Assembly (NCBI GenBank): GCA_964547995.1
Contig: CAZJRB010000121.1
Location: 1-21,285, forward strand
Direction of reading: 5' to 3'
DNA from: CAZJRB01 sp964547995
GTDB lineage: Bacteria; Planctomycetota; Planctomycetia; Pirellulales; Thermoguttaceae
DNA: 21,285 nt
How positions within the stretch are numbered: position 1 is the first letter of the stretch; the number at the start of each line of letters is the position of its first letter. Both the position numbers and the translations under genes were made by a program. Below are positions 7,738 to 17,579 of the stretch, piece after piece. Below the pieces are notes generated by a model. It searched no databases. It was not told where the DNA came from and saw nothing but the letters and a program-made list of their open reading frames with translations.

Positions 7738-7896
7738 GCGGAATGTTGAACCTTTCAGGAATCCATTCCTTCCCCCGTCGATTCCGGGTTCCTCGGCCGC
7801 CGGTGATTATACCCGATCGACCCGTTCCGGCGGAAGTAGGCTTTGGGCCTGGAAAGCGAAATGTCAACCGCCCGGGCGGTCCGGGGGCGGCTGCCC

Positions 7897-7924
7897 TTGG
7901 GATTTCGATTCCGAAACGTACAAT
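7897..7924 (+). promoter_or_regulatory. candidate promoter of uvrB
   Basis: TTGGGA (7897-7902), a 16-nt spacer and TACAAT (7919-7924) would start a transcript about 80 nt before the GTG. A 14-bp perfect palindrome ACCGCCCGGGCGGT (7867-7880) stands just upstream. No LexA-like box was recognised. Confidence 0.4.
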
Positions 7925-8012
7925 AGAGAGATCGTCCCGCGAAGTCGCCATCGGCAGTTTTTCAGGTGTCGACAGGGCGGCTTTCACGACTACCCCCCCC
8001 AAGGAATCCGCC

Positions 8013-10085
<2,073 letters not shown>

Positions 10086-10110
10086 CGCACTTGCCCCCAG
10101 TTGCTTGTAC

Positions 10111-10168
10111 GATGGGCCTCCGAGCCCGTCGAAATGAAGCGGGGCAGCGACGGGTTCGGAGTCCCGTC
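10111..10168. repeat. pair of inverted 21-bp palindromes downstream of uvrB
   Basis: The sequence at 10148-10168 (CGACGGG...CCCGTC with a 6-bp perfect stem) is repeated inverted at 10111-10131 with 18 of 21 positions matching. Two small hairpins facing each other over a 16-nt spacer is a REPIN-like layout, unrelated in sequence to the CATGCCCACG family. The rest of the 10086-10303 gap shows no gene. Confidence 0.7.
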
Positions 10169-10303
10169 CGAACTCCTGCGGCAAGAAACAGAAAAGGGGA
10201 AGGGTCCGCGCGGGATACCCTTCCCCGTGAGTTTCAACTGTCCGGCACGCGAGAACAAACGCGAACGCTGTCCGCGACTATGCCCAGTGAGTTGATGCTG
10301 CAA

Positions 10304-10591
10304 CTATTCGATTGGTGCAGGTCCTGGTTCGGGGGCCGGTTCGGGGGCCGGCTCGGGAGCAGGCTCTCCTCCACCCTCAGGGGCCTTCTCAGGGGCCTTC
10401 TCAGGGGCCTTCTCAGGGGCTTTCTCAGGGGCTTTCTCACCGGCTTTCTCGGGGGCTTTCTCACCGGCTTTCTCTGGGGCTTTCTCACCAGCTTTCGCCG
10501 GGGCCTTCTTCGCTGGCTTCTTCTCAGGACATCCCAAGGTGAACAGCCCCACGCAACAAATCAACACGAGCAACGTCACAAGTCTCTTCAT
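10304..10591 (-). CDS. small KAPE-repeat lipoprotein, function unknown
   Basis: The 95-aa product starts MKRLVTLLVLICCVGLFTLGC, a short signal peptide ending in a lipobox-like TLGC, so lipidation of that Cys is likely. The mature part has almost no ordinary fold content. It is a lysine-, proline-, glutamate- and alanine-rich tract (GEKAPEKA repeats), then PEGGGEPAPEPAPEPAPEPGP. Such tracts are usually extended and may span the periplasm or bind the envelope; this is inferred. The DNA encoding the tract is a degenerate 12-bp tandem repeat (about 10371-10500). The start is set by GGGAAGGTGG upstream on the minus strand. A longer frame to 10660 lacks a signal-peptide start. Confidence 0.75.
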   Translation of the reverse strand: MKRLVTLLVLICCVGLFTLGCPEKKPAKKAPAKAGEKAPEKAGEKAPEKAGEKAPEKAPEKAPEKAPEKAPEGGGEPAPEPAPEPAPEPGPAPIE

Positions 10592-10631
10592 CGATCCACC
10601 TTCCCTATATTTGGGGGTAATTAAACTGCCC

Positions 10632-10650
10632 GGCGGGAACTTCTCCCGCC
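10632..10650. other. hairpin GGCGGGA-ACTTC-TCCCGCC
   Basis: A perfect 7-bp stem with a 5-nt loop lies 41 bp upstream of the KAPE lipoprotein start, in its probable leader. It could be a regulatory stem or a small repeat. The rest of 10651-10855 is AT-richer and probably carries the sigma-factor promoter. It includes a short palindrome GGGAATATTTCCC near 10790. Confidence 0.5.
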
Positions 10651-10855
10651 TTCCACGCATCTTAGATACCGACCCCTAGGCATTTATTCCCCAAAGAGTA
10701 CAATTATTGGAAAATACCGCCATCAATGGGAGCACACCCCTCCAACAGCGGGAGTGTTTATCAGGTACTTTGTAGCTTTTTCGTAGTTCAGGGAATATTT
10801 CCCCCCTTTCCAGACTCTAAGAGAAGGGCTGCGTGCGGCCCTCCAGCGTGCCGGG

Positions 10856-11428
10856 ATGGATGTTGAGCAACTCATCAGCGAACACCATCAGGCGGTGTAT
10901 CGTTACGCGTACCGCCTCACCGGGTCGATCCCCGACGCCGAGGATCTTTCCCAACAGGTGTTCCTGATTGCTCAGCAGAAGCTCGGGCAATTGCGGGAAG
11001 CGAATCGTGCCCGGGGGTGGTTGTTCGCCATCCTCCGAAACTGCTTCTTCAAGTTGCACGAGCGGCGGCGGCCCGTCACCGAAGCGACCTTGCAGTTGGA
11101 CATCGACCACGTCCCCGTGGAGGTGCCGCAAGACGAGGATATCGACCGCGAGCGTCTTCAGGCTGCGATTGACGAACTGCCGAGTCATTTTCGCCTGGTC
11201 CTGTTGATGTTCTATTTTGAAGAGTGTTCGTATCGGGAGATTGCCGAGACATTGGAATTGCCGATGGGTACGGTGATGAGCCGCCTCGCCCGGGCCAAGG
11301 CCCATTTGCGATCAAAACTTTTTGAACCGAACCCCGAAGAAGACACCGACGAACAAACCGACGAAACCTTACGCAACAAGCAGAATCCGGAGTCAAGGGG
11401 CCAAACGACCACCGCCCGACAAGGATAG
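10856..11428 (+). CDS. ECF-like RNA polymerase sigma factor
   Basis: This 190-aa protein has a sigma region 2 (about 5-66: VYRYAYRLTGSIPDAEDLSQQVFLIAQQKL, then RARGWLFAILRNCFFK) and a sigma region 4 (about 100-152: LPSHFRLVLLMFYFEECSYREIAETLELPMGTVMSRLARAKAHLR). There is no region 3, as expected of ECF factors. It would direct RNA polymerase to a specialised set of promoters. An acidic, polar tail of about 35 residues follows region 4. The ATG at 10856 lacks a good ribosome binding site. The stop lies 4 bp before the next gene, a membrane protein that fits an anti-sigma factor, so the two are probably co-transcribed and co-regulated. Confidence 0.93.
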   Translation: MDVEQLISEHHQAVYRYAYRLTGSIPDAEDLSQQVFLIAQQKLGQLREANRARGWLFAILRNCFFKLHERRRPVTEATLQLDIDHVPVEVPQDEDIDRERLQAAIDELPSHFRLVLLMFYFEECSYREIAETLELPMGTVMSRLARAKAHLRSKLFEPNPEEDTDEQTDETLRNKQNPESRGQTTTARQG

Positions 11429-11432
11429 TGTC

Positions 11433-12215
11433 ATGGACAAGCAGCCAATCCGCGACGAGCGAATACTGGAATCGCTCGACGTCTGTCGCCCGGGCAGCGA
11501 CGACGTGGCGGATCCGGAACTTGCGCATTTGGCCGCGGCAATGGCTGCCGATCCTCAGTTGGAGGAAATCTACGAGCGGCTCCAAAAGACCGATGCCGTA
11601 TTAGCGGGCAGTATTCAAGACGTACCCGTGCCCGACGGGCTGGCCCAACGTCTGACCGGGCAACTTGCCGCTGCTTCGCAAAAGCAGGTGGCTGCCCGGC
11701 CGAAGCGGAAAACCCGGCGTTGGCTGCTCATCGGCGGCGGTTCGCTCACCGCGGCGGTCGTACTGCTGGTCGCCGTTGTGAGCTTCCTGACGCCGCCCGA
11801 GCCAATCGCCTTGGCCGAGGTCCTCGAAAGGGGCATTGAGTTCTTCAACGAGGAGTCGCCCGGAACGGTTTATCCGCTTTCCGAGAATGCGCCTCCGTCT
11901 GCCTATCCTTTCAGTTCGGCGGTGGTGGAAATGCCGCAGACACAGTGGCGAAGGATCCGCGGATTTCTGGGGGGCAGAGGAGTTGCCTACGATCTATCGG
12001 GCCCGGGCGGAACGACAGCGACGCTCTATGTCGTCCGACGCCGAGTGGCCGATGCGCCCGAGTCGCCGCCCCTTCGCCCGGGGCTCCACACGGCCGGCTT
12101 TTCCGTGTCGACTTGGCAATCGCAGTCACAGGGGGTGCTCTATGTACTGGTCGTGCGCGGCAACCCGACAACCTATCGAGGGTTTCTCAACCTCCCCCGC
12201 GGACCGGTGACGTAG
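11433..12215 (+). CDS. probable anti-sigma factor, single-pass membrane protein
   Basis: The 260-aa product has a soluble N-terminal part (1-95) with a short segment resembling anti-sigma N-termini (DPELAHLAAAMAADPQLEEIYERLQKTDAVLAGSI). One membrane helix (about 97-119) and a C-terminal, presumably exported, domain of about 140 residues follow. No zinc-binding HxxxCxxC motif is seen. The anti-sigma role rests on its position 4 bp after the sigma factor gene and on its topology. The ATG at 11433 has AAGGAT at 11421-11426. The frame extends upstream to 11322, but that part overlaps the sigma gene and is not used. Confidence 0.75.
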   Translation: MDKQPIRDERILESLDVCRPGSDDVADPELAHLAAAMAADPQLEEIYERLQKTDAVLAGSIQDVPVPDGLAQRLTGQLAAASQKQVAARPKRKTRRWLLIGGGSLTAAVVLLVAVVSFLTPPEPIALAEVLERGIEFFNEESPGTVYPLSENAPPSAYPFSSAVVEMPQTQWRRIRGFLGGRGVAYDLSGPGGTTATLYVVRRRVADAPESPPLRPGLHTAGFSVSTWQSQSQGVLYVLVVRGNPTTYRGFLNLPRGPVT

Positions 12216-12383
12216 AATTGTTAGAGGACTGGGGGAGATCACTTACGTTGCCCATGTTGCCCATCTTGTCGTAACGACTACCTGATTGGCATAATCGTCA
12301 AAATCTCTCTCATCTTCTGCACCGGCATAAACCGAATTGCTGAGAAGGCGGTTTCGTACAACGACCGAACAGGAGAATGAAGG

Positions 12384-12803
12384 ATGACGAGGATTTCGAT
12401 CGCACTAATCATCTTGCTCGTGTTGACAACCATGCCCGTCTCGGCCGAAAACAACGGGGAAAATGACGGGATTTTCAGTGTCAATGCCAGCCTCTCGTCA
12501 GGCGAATTGAAGCCCACGCCGGAGATGTGGTTTTACGAGCAACAGCAACAGCAGTACGAGGACCCGAAGGCGGCGGTCCGTCGCAACGCGGAACGAAAGA
12601 CGTCGCAGCGGCAGGCTCGTCTTGCGGCGATGAAGTGGTTTGGCTTCTCGAACATGCGGCCCCAATGTACCATCACCCCCGGTTTCGACGATTGGTCGCC
12701 TGTCTGGAGGTCGAACAACACGTACTTCGGTTCCCGGTGGAACGGCATCGGCTGCCCGTGGATTTCCGTCGAGACCGGCTATCCGAGCCTGCGACGCTAC
12801 TGA
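12384..12803 (+). CDS. small secreted protein, function unknown
   Basis: The 139-aa product has a clear signal peptide (MTRISIALIILLVLTTMPVSA) and a mature part of about 118 residues. Visible traits are a Gln-rich MWFYEQQQQQYEDPKAAVRR stretch, a basic helix (ERKTSQRQARLAAMKWFGFSN) and a Trp/Tyr/Gly-rich end (WSPVWRSNNTYFGSRWNG), with two Cys (PQC and GCPW) that might form a disulfide once exported. I recognise no enzyme motif; it resembles small secreted proteins common in planctomycetes. AGGAG at 12371-12375 supports the start. It lies about 170 bp after the sigma/anti-sigma pair and could be a target of that sigma factor, but no promoter match has been shown. Confidence 0.8.
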   Translation: MTRISIALIILLVLTTMPVSAENNGENDGIFSVNASLSSGELKPTPEMWFYEQQQQQYEDPKAAVRRNAERKTSQRQARLAAMKWFGFSNMRPQCTITPGFDDWSPVWRSNNTYFGSRWNGIGCPWISVETGYPSLRRY

Positions 12804-12851
12804 GAGCCGCGCTCTCCGGGGCTGCTTCGACTGATTTCCGGCGCTAGCTGC

Positions 12852-12966
12852 GGGTGCCATGCCCACGCTTGCCGTGGGCATGTTTGTGGGCGTTGCAGAA
12901 CATGCCCACGGCAAGCGTGGGCATGGCACCCGCCAACCCACAATCTCAGTTGTCACAAGGTACTAG
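12852..12966 (-). repeat. REPIN-like palindromic element C, inverted copy of element B
   Basis: The 80-bp perfect inverted repeat (12852-12931) and 32-bp tail (12935-12966) match element B in reverse orientation, including the 14-nt loop. The one difference is in the 3 nt between tail and palindrome. The tail ends in CTAG, and this CTAG supplies the stop codon of the metallopeptidase gene (12963-12965). CTAG also occurs at 12844-12847 on the other side. Confidence 0.93.
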
Positions 12967-14759
12967 CGAGTCCGGAATCCCGGCATCGCCAGAACCCGCT
13001 TGCGGATCGCTTCCACCTCGCGCCGGAAGCGGTCATCGTCCACCGAGCCGTACATGGCGACAAACTCTTTCCAGGCGATGCCTTCTTTCAGATCGGCGCC
13101 GCCGGGCAAGACGGCCTTGACGGCAAACGATTTCGCCACCGTAGCCAGATCGATTTTCCCATCGTAGATCTTCGTGGCAAACGTCACGCCGGCAATGTCG
13201 GCCGAGAGGTCGGCAAAACTGAAACCGGTGCCACCTTCCTTGGCGTCGCTGAGTTCCTTCTTCAGGCCGATCGCTTCCGCCACGTGAGGACCGGTCAGTG
13301 CCGCCATGGCGGAGGAGACAAAGAAGTGTTTAGCCAGATCGTGCCTCTGGTGCATGGTCGGTTTGCCGAGCACCGCCAGCCGGGCAGTGCGTTGCTGGTC
13401 CGAGTCGACTTGCCGGCAGAGGCCTCTCATCAGGGGCGCGGACCGCAGGGTGCTCGAGTCGTCCATCGCGATTCCCAACCCGAGCAGGAGTGCCTTGCCG
13501 GCAACGTCGCGAGGGAGTTTGTCCGCGGCGGCGGCCGCCCGGCGAACGTAGTACTCGGTCAGCCGGTCGCCCTCGAGCGGGCTGGCCGAGGCGTGGTTCT
13601 GCTGGGCCGCCTTCGTGATCGTCCGGACAATTGACCAGGTGGCGCTGGTTTGGGGGCTCAGCGATGCGGAGCGGCCGGCCGGCGCTGTTTTCGCAACTTG
13701 CTCGCGCCGCAACAGCGTAATGCACTGTCTCGCAACCGGATCGCTGGGCATCAGTTTCACTTGCGACGTGTAGACCTGTTGCAACCGGGTTTTTGTGGCC
13801 GCGGAGAGCCGGTCGATGCTCTTCACGTCCCCCGCCCGCAATTCCTCGCAAACCAGGCACATGGCAAACGCATTCAGCGGATCGAAACCGATCCGAAAGA
13901 AGCGATCGTGCGCGCGGTGATCGCCCAGAGTCGGGCGCATGACCGAAGTGGGTTGCAGGCTGTGCGCCGCGCCAAGGAAATGTCCCAATTCGTGGATCAG
14001 CACTTCCAACCGCTCCATTCTGGTTACGTGTTGCGACCACTCGCGGACAAGGATATGGGAATACAGGGCCTTGCGGATTCCGGCCAGGTGGGTCCTCCCG
14101 TTGGGAATTTCGTACTGACTGGTGAAGCCGACCGCCAGGCGGGCGGGATTGGGGCTCGCCTTGCGCTCAAATTCCCGCATCGACCGGGGGAAGTCGTTGA
14201 TCGAATCATCCGATTCCCACGTACCCACCGCCACGACTTTGAAACGTGTCCGGCAGTAGTGTTCGAAAACATCAGAAGCCTCGTCGAACCGCTGCCGGAG
14301 CCGCTGTTCCCAGACCCGGCGCGCCGCCGGTTCGTCATCGTCGACCAGGATCTTCACCGGGATAACGCACAAGGACGTGTTTCGCTTGCTCGGTTCCGCC
14401 GGGGTTGGGGCGGTCGCGGCGTCGGGCAGTCCCGGGAGCCTGATCAATGCGGCGTCGAGCCTGCCGCTACGGGTGACGAAGTAGTGCAACGAGTTTGCCC
14501 GGGCGACGTGCCGGCGCTGTTTCCCGCCGGATTGAAAGATGATTTCAACCTGATTGCTGACCGGGATTGGGACGATATCGTTCGGCGGGAGGGTGTGGCG
14601 GCGGACCTCGCCTTCGGGCCACGCCATCGTGAACTGGACATCCGCATGAGTGCGATTGGCGAACACGACGACTCCCGCATGAGCCGGTGTGGGAACGGCC
14701 CAACCGATCGCCAGGACCGCCGCGGCTCCAATCATACGCTTTGCTTGCGGAAGCAACAT
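12963..14759 (-). CDS. secreted metzincin-type zinc metallopeptidase
   Basis: This 598-aa protein has a signal peptide ending PAHA (about residue 28). It carries the extended zinc site HELGHFLGAAH (256-266: H256, H260 and H266 bind zinc, E257 is catalytic) and a candidate Met-turn SVMRP (M274), which is unusually close. A small domain (about 29-110) precedes the protease part. The C-terminal region has HFFVSSAMAALTG, then KKELSDAKEGG and FSFADLSADIAG. This resembles the pattern in YfiM-like periplasmic proteins (HF, then KEL-D, then a D--D-G block). The substrate is unknown, but export and envelope or extracellular proteolysis are expected. The stop codon lies inside repeat element C. No strong ribosome binding site was found; ATG 9 codons in (14735) is an alternative start. 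Confidence 0.85.
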   Translation of the reverse strand: MLLPQAKRMIGAAAVLAIGWAVPTPAHAGVVVFANRTHADVQFTMAWPEGEVRRHTLPPNDIVPIPVSNQVEIIFQSGGKQRRHVARANSLHYFVTRSGRLDAALIRLPGLPDAATAPTPAEPSKRNTSLCVIPVKILVDDDEPAARRVWEQRLRQRFDEASDVFEHYCRTRFKVVAVGTWESDDSINDFPRSMREFERKASPNPARLAVGFTSQYEIPNGRTHLAGIRKALYSHILVREWSQHVTRMERLEVLIHELGHFLGAAHSLQPTSVMRPTLGDHRAHDRFFRIGFDPLNAFAMCLVCEELRAGDVKSIDRLSAATKTRLQQVYTSQVKLMPSDPVARQCITLLRREQVAKTAPAGRSASLSPQTSATWSIVRTITKAAQQNHASASPLEGDRLTEYYVRRAAAAADKLPRDVAGKALLLGLGIAMDDSSTLRSAPLMRGLCRQVDSDQQRTARLAVLGKPTMHQRHDLAKHFFVSSAMAALTGPHVAEAIGLKKELSDAKEGGTGFSFADLSADIAGVTFATKIYDGKIDLATVAKSFAVKAVLPGGADLKEGIAWKEFVAMYGSVDDDRFRREVEAIRKRVLAMPGFRTR

Positions 14760-14831
14760 TGAACATCAAGTCGGCGAAAGAGAGGAATCACCTTATTCTT
14801 ATTAGCACCTGTTGCGAAAAGCCGGATTTTC

Positions 14832-14996
14832 GGGTGCCATGCCCACGCTCGCGTGGGCATGTAGTAATCGAACCGTGTCCTTGATTCGCTGCCTTAGCCA
14901 TGCCCACGCTCGCGTGGGCATGTAGCGGTTTCTTGCGGGATTCACGACATGCCCACGCGAGCGTGGGCATGGCACCCAACTTTCCGCCACAGAAAC
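14832..14996 (+). repeat. REPIN-like palindromic element D (three hairpins)
   Basis: This composite copy has three CATGCCCACGC/GCGTGGGCATG hairpins (14838-14861, 14899-14922, 14948-14971), bounded by GGGTGCC (14832) and GGCACCC (to 14977). The 25-nt spacer between hairpins two and three (14923-14947) is the exact reverse complement of the spacer in element A. The 19 nt following (14978-14996) match the flank of element A in the same orientation. A tandem 9-bp ATTATACGT pair follows at 14999-15016. The rest of 14997-15088 holds no gene. Confidence 0.92.
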
Positions 14997-15088
14997 TTAT
15001 TATACGTATTATACGTTACGAGGAAGAAAAATTCGAGGGCGATCGCGAGCGGGGGAATCTCGCGGCTTTGAAGACCTGCCGAGCTGTT

Positions 15089-16441
15089 TTAGAAGCCCAA
15101 CCCGGGCCCGCAAAGAACGGCCGTGCCGAGTGTGCCATCCTGGATTTGGAACATCGTCGGAAACCGTTCCGACCAGCCCCGGTTGGCTGCGGGGACATAC
15201 TGCCGGGCGTTGCCCTCGATGGCCGCCACGGTCGGGATTCGTGCGGAGAGCGTGGCCGAGTGAAGGAACGATGCCCCGGGACACGTCAGATCCTGGACGC
15301 ACAGGAACATGCCGGACTTCTGTGCTGCCGCCCCCATCAACAGGGCCTCGCTGTGCCCTTTGCAAGCCTTCAAAGCCACGCCGGAGTAGCCCAGCTCGCG
15401 GCTCAGAAGGAGGCTCTCGAAATCGACCAGGGATTCGTCGATCACAACCGGCTTGATCTCGGCCGCCTTGTGCATCTTGTTTTCCGGGTTCGCCCGAAGA
15501 TCGCGGTGCGTCGGCTGTTCGATGTATTGGAGTCGTTCGAACGCCGCCGGCGACCGTTCGCGGATTTGACTCAGGAAATCGAGCACATATTCGACGTCCG
15601 CGCACTTCTCGTTGAAGTCGGCCGAGTAGTACCACCTGTGGCAACCGCGGGCCGCCTGCGCCTCGGCGGCGACCTTTTCGATCGACAACACGCGGTCGAC
15701 GTCCCAGGCGAGGTTGTCACCGCCCAGCTTGATCTTCAGGTGCGTAAGCCCGTCGGCGGCGATCCATTCGGGCAATGTTTCGGGCAAACCGTCGTCGATT
15801 CGAGTGCCGATGTCGCCACCGGTCAGCGGATCGAGCGCGCCGACCAGATGGTACAACGGCATCGACGGCTTGGGCTCGCGGAGCGTGTAGCGATCGAGGT
15901 GCTCGCCGGCGAACTCATCAGTCAGGTATCCCGCCAGGTCCCGATTGACGAACTCCTCGCCCAGCAAGTTGTACGAATTCTCGCCGAGCGTCTTTCCGTA
16001 GGCATCGTGGATTGCCGCTTCGAGCGGGCTGGCGGCGACCAGTTGAGCCAACCGCGGCATCGGTTCAGACGATCCGGCGGCGGCGGTGATCGCATCGGCG
16101 CTCGGCTGCTGCAACTCGGCCAGATCGTGCGTGATTTCCAGCGGGTGACCGGTGCCCCGGTGGTCGTTGGCGTTCCGGGCAAGCATCTTGCCAAGCTCGA
16201 TCATCGGCTCCAGGGTCTCGGCACCGCTCAGTTCCGCACTTGGCCACGCCCAGACGTTACCCATGGTCATCGACCCCAGTCCCTTGCCGCGGCGGCCGTC
16301 ACGGGTTTCCACTTCGACGCGGACGTGCAGCAGAACGACATCTGTCACGACGCGCCCGCCGAATTTCATCGGGGCACGGTAGGCGAATTCCTCGGTTTCG
16401 GTCGTGACTTCCAACAGCCGGACATCGGTAGACTTGGGCAT
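15089..16441 (-). CDS. enolase-superfamily (mandelate racemase/muconate lactonizing enzyme) protein
   Basis: This 450-aa protein has the two-domain architecture of the enolase superfamily: an N-terminal alpha/beta capping domain (about 1-165) and a (beta/alpha) barrel. Barrel residues appear in order: the KxK motif LKIKLGG (236-238), metal ligands D275 (YYSADFNEK), E308 (YIEQP) and D335/E336 (VVIDESL), and a later K358 (VALKACKG) that can act as the opposite base. Such enzymes abstract the alpha-proton of a carboxylate to racemise, epimerise or dehydrate sugar acids and related compounds. The exact substrate cannot be read from the sequence. It lies 120 bp downstream of the response regulator on the same strand, separated by a strong palindrome, so co-transcription is uncertain. 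Confidence 0.9.
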   Translation of the reverse strand: MPKSTDVRLLEVTTETEEFAYRAPMKFGGRVVTDVVLLHVRVEVETRDGRRGKGLGSMTMGNVWAWPSAELSGAETLEPMIELGKMLARNANDHRGTGHPLEITHDLAELQQPSADAITAAAGSSEPMPRLAQLVAASPLEAAIHDAYGKTLGENSYNLLGEEFVNRDLAGYLTDEFAGEHLDRYTLREPKPSMPLYHLVGALDPLTGGDIGTRIDDGLPETLPEWIAADGLTHLKIKLGGDNLAWDVDRVLSIEKVAAEAQAARGCHRWYYSADFNEKCADVEYVLDFLSQIRERSPAAFERLQYIEQPTHRDLRANPENKMHKAAEIKPVVIDESLVDFESLLLSRELGYSGVALKACKGHSEALLMGAAAQKSGMFLCVQDLTCPGASFLHSATLSARIPTVAAIEGNARQYVPAANRGWSERFPTMFQIQDGTLGTAVLCGPGLGF

Positions 16442-16500
16442 GGCTCAATTTCCGGTCGGGACTTGCCAGATGAACTCACAGGCGAGAGGGCGCAACAATC

Positions 16501-16541
16501 CGGGGTCCCCCGGGCAAGCCGTTCTTGCCCGCGGCACCCCG
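16501..16541. repeat. palindrome between response regulator and enolase-family genes
   Basis: An inner perfect 8-bp stem CGGGCAAG-CCGTT-CTTGCCCG (16511-16531) is enclosed by outer arms CGGGGT (16501-16506) and ACCCCG (16536-16541). It could stop transcription from the response regulator, but it lacks a U-run. It looks more like another short palindromic repeat family. Confidence 0.65.
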
Positions 16542-16561
16542 CCTGCTGGCGAACGGACGGC

Positions 16562-17200
16562 TCAGACCAGCTCCTTCCGCACTGCCCAAACGGCGGCCTG
16601 CGTGCGATCGGAAACGCCGATCTTGCGGAGTATGTGCTGCACGTGCTCCTTGACCGTCTCGTAGCTAATGTGCAACGACTGGGCGATTTCCTTGTTCGTC
16701 AGCCCGTAAGCGAGTTGGCGGAGCACTTCGCTTTCACGCTGAGTCAAGGGCACTTCGACGTCGGCAGTCAGGCGCGGCGTTGCCAACGCGCCGGTCACTC
16801 GGCGCAACTCGTCGCGGGTCCATGCACTTTCGCCCGCTGCGGCCGAGCGGATGCACTCGATCAGATGATCGCGGGTGCAGCCCTTTAACAGATATCCGCT
16901 GGCTCCCAACGCCACTGCCCTCGCAATATACGTGGGATTGTCGAAGGTAGACAGCATCAAGATCGGCAAGTCGGGCTTATCGAGCTTGATGCGCCCCAAA
17001 GCGGTCAGACCATCACGGTCCGGCATACGAATATCGAGTAAGACCAGGTCAACATCGTTTTCCAACGCATACTTCTCCGCGGCGGCTCCGGTGCCAACCT
17101 CGGCGACGATCTCGATCTCAGTACCCTCCACGAGGCTCTTCAACCCGCTTCGCACCACTTCGTGGTCGTCGGCAATCAGCATCTTGATCTTGTCACTCAT
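16562..17200 (-). CDS. NarL/FixJ-family DNA-binding response regulator
   Basis: This 212-aa two-component regulator has a receiver domain with acidic pair D11-D12, phospho-acceptor D56 (VLLDIRMPD), T85 (LMLSTFDN) and K106 (LLKGCT). Its LuxR-type helix-turn-helix (about 151-208) reads LTQRESEVLRQLAYGLTNKEIAQSLHISYETVKEHVQHILRKIG, broken here into its usual helices. All key residues are present, so phosphorylation-dependent control of transcription is expected. No sensor kinase is in the window, so it is an orphan here. AAGGAG seven nt before ATG 17200 fixes the start. It is preceded by a long gene-free stretch (17201-17579). Confidence 0.96.
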   Translation of the reverse strand: MSDKIKMLIADDHEVVRSGLKSLVEGTEIEIVAEVGTGAAAEKYALENDVDLVLLDIRMPDRDGLTALGRIKLDKPDLPILMLSTFDNPTYIARAVALGASGYLLKGCTRDHLIECIRSAAAGESAWTRDELRRVTGALATPRLTADVEVPLTQRESEVLRQLAYGLTNKEIAQSLHISYETVKEHVQHILRKIGVSDRTQAAVWAVRKELV

Positions 17201-17579
17201 TCGATACTCCTTCGTTCATATCTTTCTACATTCAAAGCAGAAGTTGTAATGGACGGGCTTCGGCTTTGAGCCACGCGCTTTGTCTTTTGGGGGTTCTCAC
17301 GATTCCCCGCAGGCTGCCCCCTCTAGTTAATGAGGGTTTCCTACTACCATAAATCATAGCAGAGTTCCTACAGAGGGGTAGACCCCCAACAGAAATTTGG
17401 GGTAATTCTCGGCAACCCAGGGATTTTCACTTACAATGGGTGGCATGAACATCATTTTTTGATGGACATGGCTGCTCACCTACCCCCTATTGTGACTATA
17501 TTGGCACCACGGTGACATCAACATATATAGTTCGCCAGTGGATGTAAATGCCCCCACCTGGAACTGGTGGGAGACCTCG
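17201..17579. promoter_or_regulatory. intergenic region with candidate back-to-back promoters
   Basis: This 379-bp stretch has no protein gene. On the + strand, TTGGCA (17501-17506), a 17-nt spacer and TATATA (17524-17529) form a good promoter match, but it points into the 3' end of a minus-strand gene. On the minus strand, TTGATG (17521-17516) and TATAGT (17500-17495) with a short 15-nt spacer could serve the response regulator with a leader of nearly 290 nt. These are pattern matches only. Confidence 0.35.
17553..17571 (-). terminator. hairpin after the beta-propeller gene (possible terminator)
   Basis: CCCACC-TGGAACT-GGTGGG is a 6-bp stem starting 8 bp past the stop codon of the minus-strand gene. 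Only a weak, mixed AT tract follows in the direction of transcription, so intrinsic termination is possible but not well supported. Confidence 0.35.

Noticed and set aside
7710..8012. Upstream extension of uvrB
   Set aside because: It overlaps the NADAR gene start, lacks UvrB similarity, and GTG 8013 has a good ribosome binding site and the family N-terminus.
14900..16888. 662-aa + strand open frame
   Set aside because: It begins inside repeat element D and lies opposite the enolase-family gene and part of the response regulator, both with clear family motifs. GC-rich shadow frame.
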